Assembly (NCBI RefSeq): GCF_052324685.1
Contig: NW_027506900.1
Coordinates: 1,379,764-1,443,763 of the forward strand
DNA length: 64,000 nt
Source of the DNA: Brachyhypopomus gauderio
Taxonomy: Eukaryota; Chordata; Actinopteri; Gymnotiformes; Hypopomidae
Reading direction: 5' to 3'
The notes under the pieces were generated by a model, which searched no databases, was not told the DNA's origin, and worked only from the letters and a program-made list of their open reading frames with translations. A program made the translations under genes and the position numbers. Of the stretch, positions 57,201 through 64,000 are shown piece by piece (the stretch's first letter is position 1; each line of letters opens with the position of its first letter).

Positions 57201-58007
57201 GGAGCCCTTCAGCACACAGGGCAGCAGCACCATCTGTCCCACGGGCCTGGACACGGAGGATGGGCCCAGCAGCACCTCCACCCTCTCCTCCACCCCGGGG
57301 CCTGACATGGAGCAAATGTTTGTTTACTCACTCAGCAAAAAACAAACTCCCGTGTGATATCTTGTGTGTGAATGCCACTGCACAGTATAATGAACCTGAC
57401 CAAAACATCAGAGCAATAGCAAAATCAAAAAAAGAAAATTACACTTCCTCTTTAAATAAATAATATTAGTAATATTATTAATTAATAATTATTAGTAATA
57501 ATGTTAGTAAAAAAATATAGCATATCTTAATATTGTTAATATGGACTGTACGTATTAGAACTGATATCATAATAATTATTATTGGAGAAGTCACTTCTCA
57601 GTTTGAGCTGGCAGTGCTCAGCAGTTCTACACTGATGTCTCAAACACAGCAGTGTGTCTCGCACGCAGCGGTGTGTCTCGCACGCAGCGGTGTGTCTCGC
57701 ACGCAGCGGTGTGTCTCGCACGCGTCCGTACCTGGCAGGACGTTCAGCTGGATGTCCTCGCTGGTCTTGGCCAGCCCGAGACCCTCTATGACACATCGGT
57801 AGGGGCCGGCATCGGCGCTCGAGGCCTCGCTGATCACCAGCGCACCGCTGGGCAACTGCACCAGGTGCCCGTCCGTCTCCACGGCGATGCCCGCCCTCTC
57901 CCAGTGGGCGAAGGGGACTAGCTCTGGGCTCACCTCGCAGTTCAGAACCTGGTTGCCTCCGGTGCGCACAGACACGGCCTCCGGCTGTCCCGAGAAACGT
58001 GGCACAC
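20880..58007 (-). CDS. neo1: Neogenin, netrin/RGM receptor (27 exons, 5' end missing)
   Basis: A single-pass DCC-family receptor for netrins and repulsive guidance molecules. It acts at the plasma membrane in axon guidance, adhesion and BMP co-reception. The 27 exons read Ig2, Ig3, Ig4, six FNIII domains, juxtamembrane linker, membrane helix and cytoplasmic tail. Every junction joins in phase, giving 1301 codons plus a partial first one. Human NEO1 is 1461 aa, so about 150 residues (signal peptide and Ig1) are missing and should lie past 64000. Neogenin rather than DCC is shown by the C-terminus ([15 protein letters not shown]), by [16 protein letters not shown] in FN5 and by [12 protein letters not shown] in the tail. 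Exon coordinates are given in the domain entries. The window contains one neo1 copy; whether it is neo1a or neo1b cannot be decided here. Confidence 0.96.
20964..21429 (-). other. neo1: Last neo1 intron (466 bp)
   Basis: Purine-rich GGAGG/GGAAG sequence on the + strand. No other feature is seen. Confidence 0.6.
21829..23942. repeat. 2.1-kb minisatellite, 28/29-bp unit
   Basis: The core CATCATCATCAAACACCCTCACCCCSTA repeats head to tail with 28-bp (ATCATCAAAC) and 29-bp (ATCAGACAAAC) variants and shorter ones at the left edge. About 75 copies are estimated from the length. It lies inside the neo1 intron between 21548 and 24541. Variant units come in runs (CCGTA runs, CTCTA runs), a sign of higher-order block duplication. 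Confidence 0.97.
24046..24530. repeat. 30-bp purine/pyrimidine minisatellite touching a neo1 splice donor
   Basis: Unit GAGAGAGGAAGGGAAAGAGTGAGAGCGCAT on the + strand, with sub-variants (ACGTGG, GTGGG, CGTGGG ends), about 16 copies by length. On the neo1 transcript it is CU-rich. The period is a multiple of 3 and stop-free, so it extends an open frame from the neighbouring exon. Confidence 0.96.
25970..26108 (-). CDS. neo1: neo1 exon: transmembrane segment
   Basis: 139-bp exon: a short ectodomain stub ([11 protein letters not shown]), then about 22 hydrophobic residues ([20 protein letters not shown] and on), then the stop-transfer [11 protein letters not shown]. The acceptor is CTCCCAG and the donor AAGAA/GTGAGG. 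Confidence 0.95.
26545..27570 (-). mobile_element. Decayed Tc1/mariner element, minus orientation
   Basis: Read on the minus strand it contains the transposase-derived block coding [13 protein letters not shown] sequence (around 27160-27190) and the downstream GGTGGAGGAGGAAGCCTCATGGT stretch. The frame is broken many times. The ends share AATTAGAGAACA in inverted orientation (about 26558 and 27556), consistent with terminal repeats. Confidence 0.78.
27800..28020 (-). mobile_element. LINE reverse-transcriptase fragment
   Basis: The minus strand reads [19 protein letters not shown], the K..G.D.IP..FL motif at the start of a LINE reverse-transcriptase domain, followed by a degraded continuation. 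Only this piece is left. The LINE clade is not assigned. Confidence 0.6.
28107..28578. mobile_element. hAT non-autonomous element with near-perfect TSD
   Basis: Left end CAGGGATCTCAGACTC and right end GAGTTTGAGACCCCCG are inverted copies. The pairing extends through GGGGGCC/GGCCCCC. Flanks CTTTAGAT (28099-28106) and TTTTAGAT (28579-28586) agree at 7 of 8 positions, as expected for an aged hAT target duplication. No transposase. Confidence 0.8.
29305..29494 (-). CDS. neo1: neo1 exons: juxtamembrane linker (29462-29494, 29305-29367)
   Basis: A 33-bp micro-exon ([11 protein letters not shown]) and a 63-bp exon ([16 protein letters not shown]...) bridge FN6 and the membrane exon. Both are symmetric phase 1-1, so either can be skipped without a frameshift. 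Identity comes from position, phase and partial likeness to human ...SSDKMPNDQASG...; it is less sure than the FN exons. Confidence 0.8.
29669..31245 (-). CDS. neo1: neo1 exons: FNIII domain 6 (31138-31245, 29669-29863)
   Basis: The first exon encodes [15 protein letters not shown] to EANGKIT. The second encodes [17 protein letters not shown] through QFRTPK and includes the conserved [18 protein letters not shown]5-FN6 is the RGM-binding surface in neogenin. Confidence 0.96.
29864..31137 (-). other. neo1: neo1 intron within FN6 (1.27 kb)
   Basis: It contains a 60-bp (CA)n tract at 30278-30338, a UG-repeat on the transcript. Nothing else is recognised. Confidence 0.7.
31304..31332. repeat. 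(TG)n microsatellite
   Basis: TG dinucleotides in the 115-bp neo1 intron between 31245 and 31361, which leaves very little non-repeat intron. Confidence 0.93.
31361..32167 (-). CDS. neo1: neo1 exons: FN4-FN5 linker and FNIII domain 5 (31932-32167, 31361-31499)
   Basis: The first exon (236 bp) begins with the linker ([15 protein letters not shown]) and continues into [12 protein letters not shown] and [19 protein letters not shown]. The second begins VANATT and contains [18 protein letters not shown]. Two in-phase acceptors serve the first exon: CAG before 32167 and CAG before 32107. They differ by 60 nt, or 20 residues. The last donor is GAGACTC/GTGAGA. Confidence 0.94.
31850..31885. repeat. 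(CA)n downstream of a neo1 donor
   Basis: It sits 46 bp beyond the donor of the exon ending at 31932. On the transcript it reads (UG)n, a sequence class bound by TDP-43 and CELF proteins. Confidence 0.93.
32168..33371 (-). other. neo1: neo1 intron preceding the alternative acceptor
   Basis: 1.2 kb without a supported exon. A purine-rich + strand stretch (about 32240-32345) makes a long pyrimidine tract on the transcript some 75-180 bases upstream of the acceptor at 32168. Confidence 0.6.
33372..34151 (-). CDS. neo1: neo1 exons: FNIII domain 4 (33957-34151, 33372-33467)
   Basis: The first exon (195 bp) encodes [13 protein letters not shown] to RYYSIDNLG and contains [19 protein letters not shown], almost unchanged from mammals. 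The second encodes [19 protein letters not shown] to ITRSQS. FN4 and FN5 form the main netrin-binding region of the family. Confidence 0.95.
33531..33775. repeat. Compound (CT)n/(CA)n repeat with TACCCAGCAT spacers
   Basis: A (CT)n tract of about 75 bp runs into (CA)n. The (CA)n part is interrupted several times by the decamer TACCCAGCAT, so it forms a higher-order array with units of about 30-40 bp. Confidence 0.93.
34152..36172 (-). other. neo1: neo1 intron (2.0 kb)
   Basis: No exon supported. A short GGGCT repeat lies at about 35808-35826 and GC-rich sequence begins at about 35980. Confidence 0.6.
36173..37791 (-). CDS. neo1: neo1 exons: FNIII domain 3 (37742-37791, 36592-36733, 36173-36283)
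   Basis: A 50-bp exon encodes [17 protein letters not shown], followed by [12 protein letters not shown] to YHLIDG and then [13 protein letters not shown] to ETFQSDLDG. The three-exon split and the phases (1-0, 0-1, 1-1) match. One N-glycosylation sequon (ANGTGP) is visible. Confidence 0.93.
36734..37741 (-). other. neo1: neo1 intron (1.0 kb)
   Basis: Unremarkable intronic sequence; nothing recognised. Confidence 0.55.
38489..38921 (-). CDS. neo1: neo1 exons: FNIII domain 2 (38773-38921, 38489-38627)
   Basis: The first exon encodes [12 protein letters not shown] through KGLDMEQ. The second begins DIDVAG and contains the well conserved [20 protein letters not shown]. The junction is phase 0, and the second exon ends in phase 1 at GATG/GTAGGC. 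Confidence 0.95.
38922..40142 (-). other. neo1: neo1 intron (1.2 kb)
   Basis: No exon or repeat is recognised. Frames of about 100-140 codons here have no family likeness. Confidence 0.55.
40143..40670 (-). CDS. neo1: neo1 exons: Ig4-FN1 linker and FNIII domain 1 (40445-40670, 40143-40297)
   Basis: The first exon starts with a Ser/Thr/Ala/Pro-rich linker ([12 protein letters not shown]...), then [19 protein letters not shown] of FN1. The second starts RERVENT and ends [10 protein letters not shown]. The acceptor at 40671 (CAACAG) was picked because it is the only nearby AG with the right phase, so the linker start is less certain than the rest. Confidence 0.9.
43056..43118. repeat. Alternating CA/CG purine-pyrimidine tract
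   Basis: CACGCACGCACACA... with a central (CG)n core (about 43085-43096). Such strict purine-pyrimidine alternation favours the Z form of DNA. Confidence 0.85.
44669..44730. repeat. (CA)n microsatellite
   Basis: Long, nearly pure CA tract in the Ig4-FN1 intron of neo1. Confidence 0.95.
46586..46654. repeat. (TG)n microsatellite
   Basis: About 34 uninterrupted TG units; (CA)n on the neo1 transcript. Confidence 0.95.
47034..47652 (-). CDS. neo1: neo1 exons: Ig domain 4 (47498-47652 and 47034-47154)
   Basis: The first exon contains [19 protein letters not shown] and the Cys/Trp pair ([13 protein letters not shown]). The second contains [20 protein letters not shown] and ends LIILEL. The junction is in phase 0 (GTG/GTGAGT). 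This is the best conserved Ig domain compared with human NEO1. Confidence 0.95.
47286..47324. repeat. (CA)n microsatellite between the two Ig4 exons
   Basis: Pure CA tract in the 343-bp intron between 47154 and 47498. Confidence 0.95.
47653..50125 (-). other. neo1: neo1 intron between Ig3 and Ig4 (2.5 kb)
   Basis: No exon is supported. A short poly(G) run is at about 48133-48146 and A-rich runs at about 49390-49420. Confidence 0.6.
50126..57301 (-). CDS. neo1: neo1 exons: Ig domain 3 (57151-57301 and 50126-50262)
   Basis: The first exon (151 bp) carries the first Cys (LLPCVLKG) and the Trp (VRWMHDG). The second (137 bp) carries the YSCLADNG cysteine and ends KLTVL. They join at an AG/T serine codon across a 6.9 kb intron. 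Both donors fit the consensus (GAG/GTGAGT and CTGG/GTACGC). Confidence 0.93.
50952..51090. repeat. Paired (CA)n microsatellites
   Basis: Two pure CA tracts (50952-51007 and 51061-51090) separated by about 50 bp. Confidence 0.93.
52258..52354. repeat. 11-bp tandem array, about 9 copies
   Basis: ACATACCCAGY repeats head to tail without spacer. The variable last base (T or C) alternates irregularly. Confidence 0.93.
52673..52723. repeat. (TG)n microsatellite
   Basis: Pure TG tract in the Ig3 intron of neo1. Confidence 0.94.
54223..54261. repeat. (CA)n microsatellite
   Basis: CA tract preceded by GCGCGCACAC. Confidence 0.93.
55867..55892. repeat. ATTAGC hexamer repeat
   Basis: Four head-to-tail hexamers ATTAGC in the large neo1 Ig3 intron. 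Confidence 0.85.
56396..56512. repeat. Compound CA / CGCATG repeat
   Basis: (CA)n interrupted by AACGCATG blocks. Confidence 0.85.
57021..57124. repeat. Short tandem array beside the first Ig3 exon donor
   Basis: Units of about 18-19 bp with core CAGCRTCTCACG. On the neo1 transcript each unit contains CGTGAGA followed by a run of 3-5 G. Confidence 0.85.
57646..57725. repeat. 19-bp tandem array abutting the Ig2 exon donor
   Basis: GTGTGTCTCGCACGCAGCG repeats four times (last copy truncated) and ends only a few bases from the donor at 57731-57730. Confidence 0.9.
57732..58007 (-). CDS. neo1: neo1 exon: Ig domain 2
   Basis: One 276-bp phase 1-1 exon encodes a whole Ig-like domain, from [11 protein letters not shown] to DIQLNVLP. 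The two domain cysteines (VLNCEV and YRCVIEG) and the Trp (AHWERAG) are present. It is the most N-terminal neo1 exon I can find in the window. The donor is CCAG/GTACGG, directly followed by a 19-bp tandem repeat. Confidence 0.95.
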
Positions 58008-58291
58008 CTGGGAGAGATACAGAGCGCTCAGCGTCGGTGCATCCAATAAAGGAGAGACATGACAGTCAGGCAGGCCGATCACCTGTGACTCGCATCCTGA
58101 CGCTGGACCAGAACTTGAGTTGGACACTTTTATTGAGAGGCTTAATCGAGACCTTGCAGTATGAAAGTTTGTTTGAAAAACATTTCTAATAGATCCAGCC
58201 TTTGATGAGCTCTTCTGGAAAATGGTTTGTTGAGTTTTGAGATGAGTAACAAGGTGTGGGAGAGGAAAAAAGAATCATATAATATTGAAAG

Positions 58292-58350
<59 letters not shown>

Positions 58351-58458
58351 GGTTCATTTCACCATTTGTATTTTCTGTTTTCCTTGATGGTCCTTGATGA
58401 TAATGGATCAGAGTGTGCATAAAACAGAAGGTGCACATGAGCACTTGAGGGAGCTGCG

Positions 58459-58918
58459 GCTTCTAATGGACCAAGATAACTCCTGTAGAACTTCTAATGG
58501 ACAAACGCAACTCCTGTAGTACTTCTAATGGACCATCACAACTCATGTAGCAACTTCTAATGCTACAACTACTACTAAAACTCCAGTAGCACTTCTAATG
58601 GACCATCACAACTCCTGTAGCAACTTCTAATGCTACAACTACAACTCCTGTAGCACTTCTAATGGACCAACACAACTCCTGTAGTAGTTTTAATGGACCA
58701 ACACAACTCCTGTAGCATCTAATCATTAGAATTACTACAGGAATTGTGTTGTGTTGGTCCATTACAAGTACTACAGGAGTTATTAAATTAGAAATTGCTA
58801 CAGGAGTTGTGTTGGTCCATTAGATTCTAATGGATCAACACAACTCCTGTAGAACTTGTAATGGACCAACACAACTCCTGTAGAACTTGTAATGGACCAA
58901 CACAACTGTAGAACTTGG
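58459..58918. repeat. Tandem cluster of 31-bp-like units with an inverted block
   Basis: The unit AACTCCTGTAGCACTTCTAATGGACCAACAC-like sequence repeats about a dozen times. From about 58736 to 58824 the units are in the opposite orientation, giving two inverted junctions near 58720 and 58824. Confidence 0.88.
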
Positions 58919-59067
58919 GTCTTCAGCAGCCCTGGATCACAAGGCTGCTCAACAGCTCAGGATGTGGAGAGCACGGCAAAGCAATCATGACATCCGCACA
59001 TTTTCATTGGCTATCTGCTTCTCTGCTGATTTCAGATTGCTGTGGTCCACAAGATATAGACAGATGA

Positions 59068-59071
<4 letters not shown>

Positions 59072-59142
<71 letters not shown>

Positions 59143-59162
59143 AAAGAGAGAGAGAGAGAGAG
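59072..59162. repeat. (TG)n followed by (GA)n
   Basis: About 34 TG units, then GA repeats. Confidence 0.94.
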
Positions 59163-59439
59163 AAGATGGCACAGATCCGAGAAATGGCTGTTGACAGGTT
59201 TGCAGCTGATGGGCGGTTGCCAGATCCTCTCTGAGCATTCAGAGTGACAGCAGAAGGGCCCGCGGGGGGGCAGGGGCCTCTCCAAACATGCCAGTGCAGC
59301 TGGGGGCAGCTGTCTGACTAGATCACAACACAACACAGGACACTTCACAGGGGTACCACAGAGAAACATACACAAACATAGTGTTTCAACTAAACAAATA
59401 TGAACGCAGACCAGACAACAGTCTAAATACAAAGAAATG

Positions 59440-61290
59440 GAGGGTGTGCTGGTGTGTAGAGGTGTGTAGAGGTGAGGGTGTACTGGTGTGTAGAGGTGAG
59501 GGTGTACTGGTGTGTAGAGGTGTGTAGAGGTGAGGGTGTACTGGTGTGTAGAGGTGAGGGTGTACTGGTGTGTAGAGGTGAGTGTGTGCTGGTGTGTAGA
59601 GGTGTGTAGAGGTGAGGGTGTACTGGTGTGTAGAGGTGAGGGTGTACTGGTGTGTAGAGGTGAGGGTGTACTGGTGTGTAGAGGTGAGTGTGTACTGGTG
59701 TGTAGAGGTGAGTGTGTACTGGTGTGTAGAGGTGAGTGTGTACTGGTGTGTAGAGGTGAGAGGAGGGTGTACTGGTGTGTAGAGGTGAGGGTGTACTGGT
59801 GTGTAGAGGTGAGAGGAGGGTGTACTGGTGTGTAGAGGTGAGAGTGTACTGGTGTGTAGAGGTGAGGGTGTACTGGTGTGTAGAGGTGAGGGTTGTACTG
59901 GTGTGTAGAGGTGAGAGGAGGGTGGTACTGGTGTGTAGAGGTGAGTGTGTACTGGTGTGTAGAGGTGAGAGGAGGGTGTACTGGTGTGTAGAGGTGAGTG
60001 TGTACTGGTGTGTAGAGGTGAGAGGAGGGTGTACTGGTGTGTACTGGTGTGTAGAGGTGAGGGTGTACTGGTGTGTAGAGGTGAGTGTGTACTGGTGTGT
60101 AGAGGTGAGTGTGTACTGGTGTGTAGAGGTGAGGGTGTACTGGTGTGTAGAGGTGAGGGTGTACTGGTGTGTAGAGGTGAGTGTGTACTGGTGTGTAGAG
60201 GTGAGGGTGTACTGGTGTGTAGAGGTGAGAGGAGGGTGTACTGGTGTGTACTGGTGTGTAGAGGTGAGGGTGTACTGGTGTGTAGAGGTGAGGGTGTTAC
60301 TGGTGTGTAGAGGTGAGTGTGTACTGGTGTGTAGAGGTGAGTGTGTACTGGTGTGTAGAGGTGAGGGTGTACTGGTGTGTAGAGGTGAGGGTGTACTGGT
60401 GTGTAGAGGTGAGTGTGTACTGGTGTGTAGAGGTGAGAGTGTACTGGTGTGTAGAGGTGAGGGTGTACTGGTGTGTAGAGGTGAGTGTGTACTGGTGTGT
60501 AGAGGTGAGAGTGTACTGGTGTGTAGAGGTGAGGGTGTACTGGTGTGTAGAGGTGAGGGTGTACTGGTGTGTAGAGGTGAGAGGAGGGTGTACTGGTGTA
60601 TAGAGGTGAGGGTGTACTGGTGTGTAGAGGTGAGAGGAGGGTGTACTGGTGTGTAGAGGTGAGAGGAGGGTGTACTGGTGTGTAGAGGTGAGGGTGTACT
60701 GGTGTGTAGAGGTGAGAGGAGGGTGTGCTGGTGTGTAGAGGTGAGTGTGTACTGGTGTGTAGAGGTGAGTGTGTGCTGGTGTGTAGAGGTGAGAGGAGGG
60801 TGCACTGGTGTGTAGAGGTGAGGGTTGTACTGGTGTGTAAAGGTGAGAGGAGGGTGTACTGGTGTGTAGAGGTGAGGGAGTACTGGTGTGTAGAGGTGAG
60901 AGGAGGGTGTACTGGTGTATAGAGGTGAGGGTGTACTGGTGTGTAGAGGTGAGAGGAGGGTGTACTGGTGTGTAGAGGTGAGAGGAGGGTGTACTGGTGT
61001 GTAGAGGTGAGAGGAGGGTGTACTGGTGTGTAGAGGTGAGGGTGTACTGGTGTGTAGAGGTGAGAGGGAGGGTGTGCTGGTGTGTAGAGGTGAGTGTGTA
61101 CTGGTGTGTAGAGGTGAGTGTGTGCTGGTGTGTAGAGGTGAGAGGAGGGTGCACTGGTGTGTAGAGGTGAGGGTGTACTGGTGTGTAAAGGTGAGAGGAG
61201 GGTGTACTGGTGTGTAGAGGTGAGGGAGTACTGGTGTGTAGAGTGAGAGGAGGGTGTACTGGTGTGTAGAGGTGAGGTGGTACTGGTGTG
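59440..61290. repeat. 1.85-kb minisatellite, 24-bp unit with 29-bp variants
   Basis: Core GTACTGGTGTGTAGAGGTGAGGGT (24 bp) with a 29-bp variant carrying an AGGAG insertion, about 75 units by length. It is stop-free in several minus-strand frames, which explains overlapping open frames of 397 to 635 codons. These are artefacts of the repeat, not genes. Confidence 0.97.
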
Positions 61291-61348
61291 CACACAACCA
61301 CAGAGCTACCTGCTACCATGCTGGAAGTTTTTGCCTCCAGTATCACCA

Positions 61349-61391
61349 CGCGCGCACGCGCACACACACACACACAACACACACACACACA

Positions 61392-61437
<46 letters not shown>

Positions 61438-61450
61438 ACACACACACACT
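61349..61450. repeat. (CA)n microsatellite
   Basis: CA tract with a few single-base interruptions between two minisatellites. Confidence 0.94.
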
Positions 61451-61639
61451 GAGAGAACACAACACATACTTCATGAGACCCCTTTATCATTACTGAACAG
61501 AGTTCACTATTTGAAGATAAAATGGGTAGCTCTATCTCACTCTCAGGACAGATGAGCTGCTCTGAGATTCCACTCTCTATTTTATCTGTAATGGCAACAA
61601 ACCATTCATTTTAAAGCTCCACACCAAATCCCTGGTGTC

Positions 61640-62335
61640 ATGTGTGCCCCTCTCACCCCCCCCACCCTCACTCCCCTCTCACCCCCCCCCCACCCTCACT
61701 CCCCTCTCACCCCCCACCCTCACTCCCCTCTCACACCCCCCCCACCCTCAATCCCCTCTGCACACCCCCCCACCCTCACTCCCCTCTCACCCCCCCACCC
61801 TCACTCCCCTCTCACACCCCCCCCCACCCTCACTCCCCTCTCACACACACCCACCCTCACTCCCCTCTCACCCCCACCCTCACTCCCCTCTCACCCCCCC
61901 CACCCTCACTCCCCTCTCACCCCCCCACCCCTCACTCCCCTCTCACACCCCCCCACCCTCACTCCCCTCTCACCCCCACCCTCACTCCCTTCCACCCTCA
62001 CTCCCCTCTCACCCCCCCACCCTCACTCCCTTCCACCCTCACTCCCCTCATCACACCCCCCCCCACCCTCACTCCCCCTCTCACACCCCCACCCTCACTC
62101 CCCTCTCTCTCACCCCCCCACCCTCACTCCCCTCTCACACCCCCCCCACCCTCACTCCCCTCTCACACCCCCACCCCTCACTCCCCTCTCACACACCCCC
62201 ACCCTCACTCCCCTCTCTCTCACCCCCACCCTCACTCCCCTCTCACCCCCCCACCCTCACTCCCCTCTCACCCCCCCCACCCTCACTCCCCTCTCACCCC
62301 CCCACCCTCACTACCCTCTCTTACTCTCCCCCTTC
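61640..62335. repeat. C-rich minisatellite (G-rich on the neo1 transcript)
   Basis: Unit CCCTCACTCCCCTCTCACCCCCCCA, about 22-27 bp with variable C-run length, roughly 28 copies. The minus strand has repeated GGGGAGTGAGGGTGGGGGG, which fits the G-quadruplex pattern. Long + strand proline/serine frames over it are repeat artefacts. Confidence 0.95.
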
Positions 62336-62750
62336 ACTATTCTCCAACAGCCCTCAGCAAACAGGCATTAAAAGGCGCTTCAGTCCTCTGCCCGCCACCA
62401 CCAGCAGCTCCGACCGCTGCAGGTAAACCCACGCTCATTCCTACTGCCCTTCACAAACACTCGCTGGACGCTAATTTCCTCGGCAGCCTGCCTTGGCCTT
62501 GATCCTGGGTCCGGTGGTGTGGTCCTCCACCCCGGGGGCCAGGAAAGCAACAGAGCCTCTGTGATATGGGCCGTGGGGTGCGAGGCCCACAGGCCAGGAC
62601 CCCACACTCAGCCGGGCCAGAGCTGCCCTGGTGACTACAGTCAGCCATTTATCAGAGGAGCAGCCAGGACCACACCAGCGCCGGAACCAGGCTGCGCAGA
62701 CACGACCAAGCAGGTCTGTGTACAGATACAGGACTCATTCAGCAGCAGTT

Positions 62751-62756
62751 CACACA

Positions 62757-62794
<38 letters not shown>
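62751..62794. repeat. (CA)n microsatellite
   Basis: Pure CA tract. Confidence 0.93.
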
Positions 62795-62798
<4 letters not shown>

Positions 62799-63539
62799 CC
62801 GCTACACACAATCCCCCCTTATGAGCCTGGCGAGTGAAATTTGTTAGTGGTCTGTGCCATTTTTCCACAGCTGAAAGATTTCAGTTGCAATCTGCTTTCA
62901 GTCATGGAGCAAGCAGGTCTCCTCACCTGAATTAAAGTGGGTCCAAAACGGCTGTTTTTGAAGCTTAGGTTCCACACACAGACTTTATACACTGGAGGAG
63001 CAAACAGCGTGTTGTGAAGCATTAGCAATATTTATGTTTTGCTTCAAATTAAAGCAAGGTCAAGACTCTTAGATTAACACCTGCCCTTGCTCTGCCCTTC
63101 AACCCATTACCGCTGAAGCATTCTCCTCAACCGGCCGTGGCTGTCTGTGCCACCACTGTCCCCTGAGCCCAGAGCCGGGTCTCGCGCACACCCAGCACCA
63201 AGCGACCCGCTGGCTGCCGTGACTCACACCTTACAGCCTGAGGAGAGGGTAAAAACACCAACACGTATGAGCTAATGGCGTGATCAAGTCTCATTGCTAA
63301 GACTTTCCTAGATTCAATATTTCAAGAGTCGGTGGCGATGATTCAGCAAGTTAGTGTTTTAAAATCTTATTATAAACAAAGTGGGGGTGAGACTCACACA
63401 GGGAAGCTCAGAGAACACAGCAGTTCTGCAATACACAGAGTTGCCACCATTAAAGCTTTACAAAGCTGTACAGACTAAACTCTCAAAGGGAGAGGAAGAT
63501 CCCTCACTATATAAAGGACTGAGGGGTTGGCCAACCGCA

Positions 63540-63720
63540 CTGCCTCTCAATCAATCAATCAATCAAATTTTATTTATATAGCACTTTTTACAACAGTTGT
63601 TGTCACAAAGCAGCTTTGTGCCGAGTCCTAGCCCTCAGTGAGCAAGCCAAAGGCGACAGTGGCAAGGAAAAACTCCCTAGTTCCCTCTGTGCTCACTCGG
63701 GCCCAACAGGCAGCTGCTAC
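63540..63720. mobile_element. Teleost interspersed repeat (3' tail type)
   Basis: (CAAT)n followed by AAATTTTATTTATATAGCAC, ACAACAGTTGTTGTCACAAAGCAGC and GCGACAGTGGCAAGGAAAAACTCCCT. I know this word order from many dispersed copies in fish genomes. The family name is not certain to me. Confidence 0.65.
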
Positions 63721-63734
63721 CAAAGCAGAGGCAG

Positions 63735-63843
<109 letters not shown>

Positions 63844-64000
63844 TTTCTATTGGCTGCTTTCTCCTGTCCTGTGTCAACGTCTCCCACTCTCCTTATTTCA
63901 CTCGTATGTTAGAGGAAGTGACATAAGACTGCATCACAGGGAGGTGTTACTATCACACTGCCGACAGCTTGACGCGCCCACGGCAACAGAAACTGGGCTA

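Noticed and set aside
59386..61490. Open frames of 397-635 codons on the minus strand, and the complementary + strand frames
   Set aside because: All consist only of the 24/29-bp repeat translated in different frames. No unique sequence, start context or homology.
61635..62502. Overlapping Pro/Ser-rich + strand frames of 243-286 codons
   Set aside because: Three frames are open at once over the C-rich minisatellite, as expected for a repeat lacking stop words.

Overview
The window is vertebrate nuclear DNA and almost certainly from a teleost fish. It has large split genes with GT-AG introns, dense (CA)n and (GA)n microsatellites, long minisatellites, decayed Tc1/mariner and hAT transposons, and the fish-type interspersed repeat at the right end. 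Nothing prokaryotic, viral or CRISPR-like was seen. The species cannot be read from the sequence.

Layout from left to right. (1) 390-2373, + strand: a small DEDDh exonuclease gene of the fish PML-like type. A 1.19 kb hAT-type element with an 8-bp target duplication sits exactly inside its second catalytic motif. (2) 4713-9526, - strand: a complete eight-exon mpi gene (mannose-6-phosphate isomerase, 421 aa) with all expected zinc ligands, one GC-AG intron and a large foldback element in intron 2. (3) 9527-10010: a 484-bp divergent promoter with an NRF1-like palindrome. (4) 10011-16910, + strand: a complete nine-exon scamp2 gene (329 aa). (5) 16911-20879: the scamp2 3' UTR, a decayed Tc1 transposon and the neo1 3' UTR. 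(6) 20880-58007, - strand: 27 coding exons of neogenin (neo1), covering Ig domains 2-4, six fibronectin III domains, the transmembrane helix and the whole cytoplasmic tail to the stop codon (1301 codons). The signal peptide and Ig1 exons were not found and should lie beyond 64000. (7) 58008-64000: 5' neo1 intron filled with minisatellites.

The genes are not one pathway. Mpi supplies mannose-6-phosphate for glycosylation, Scamp2 works in post-Golgi vesicle traffic, and neogenin is the netrin/RGM receptor. The head-to-head mpi-scamp2 pair matches the arrangement I know from human 15q24, and human NEO1 is also in 15q24, so this looks like conserved synteny.

Exon borders were set by hand from splice consensus, reading-frame phase (all junctions join in frame) and similarity to the human proteins from memory. 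The most notable signals are the hAT insertion in the exonuclease motif, a conserved-looking 60-nt alternative 3' splice site in the FN4-FN5 linker of neo1, and several neo1 5' splice sites that abut tandem arrays. I found no new multi-gene system.
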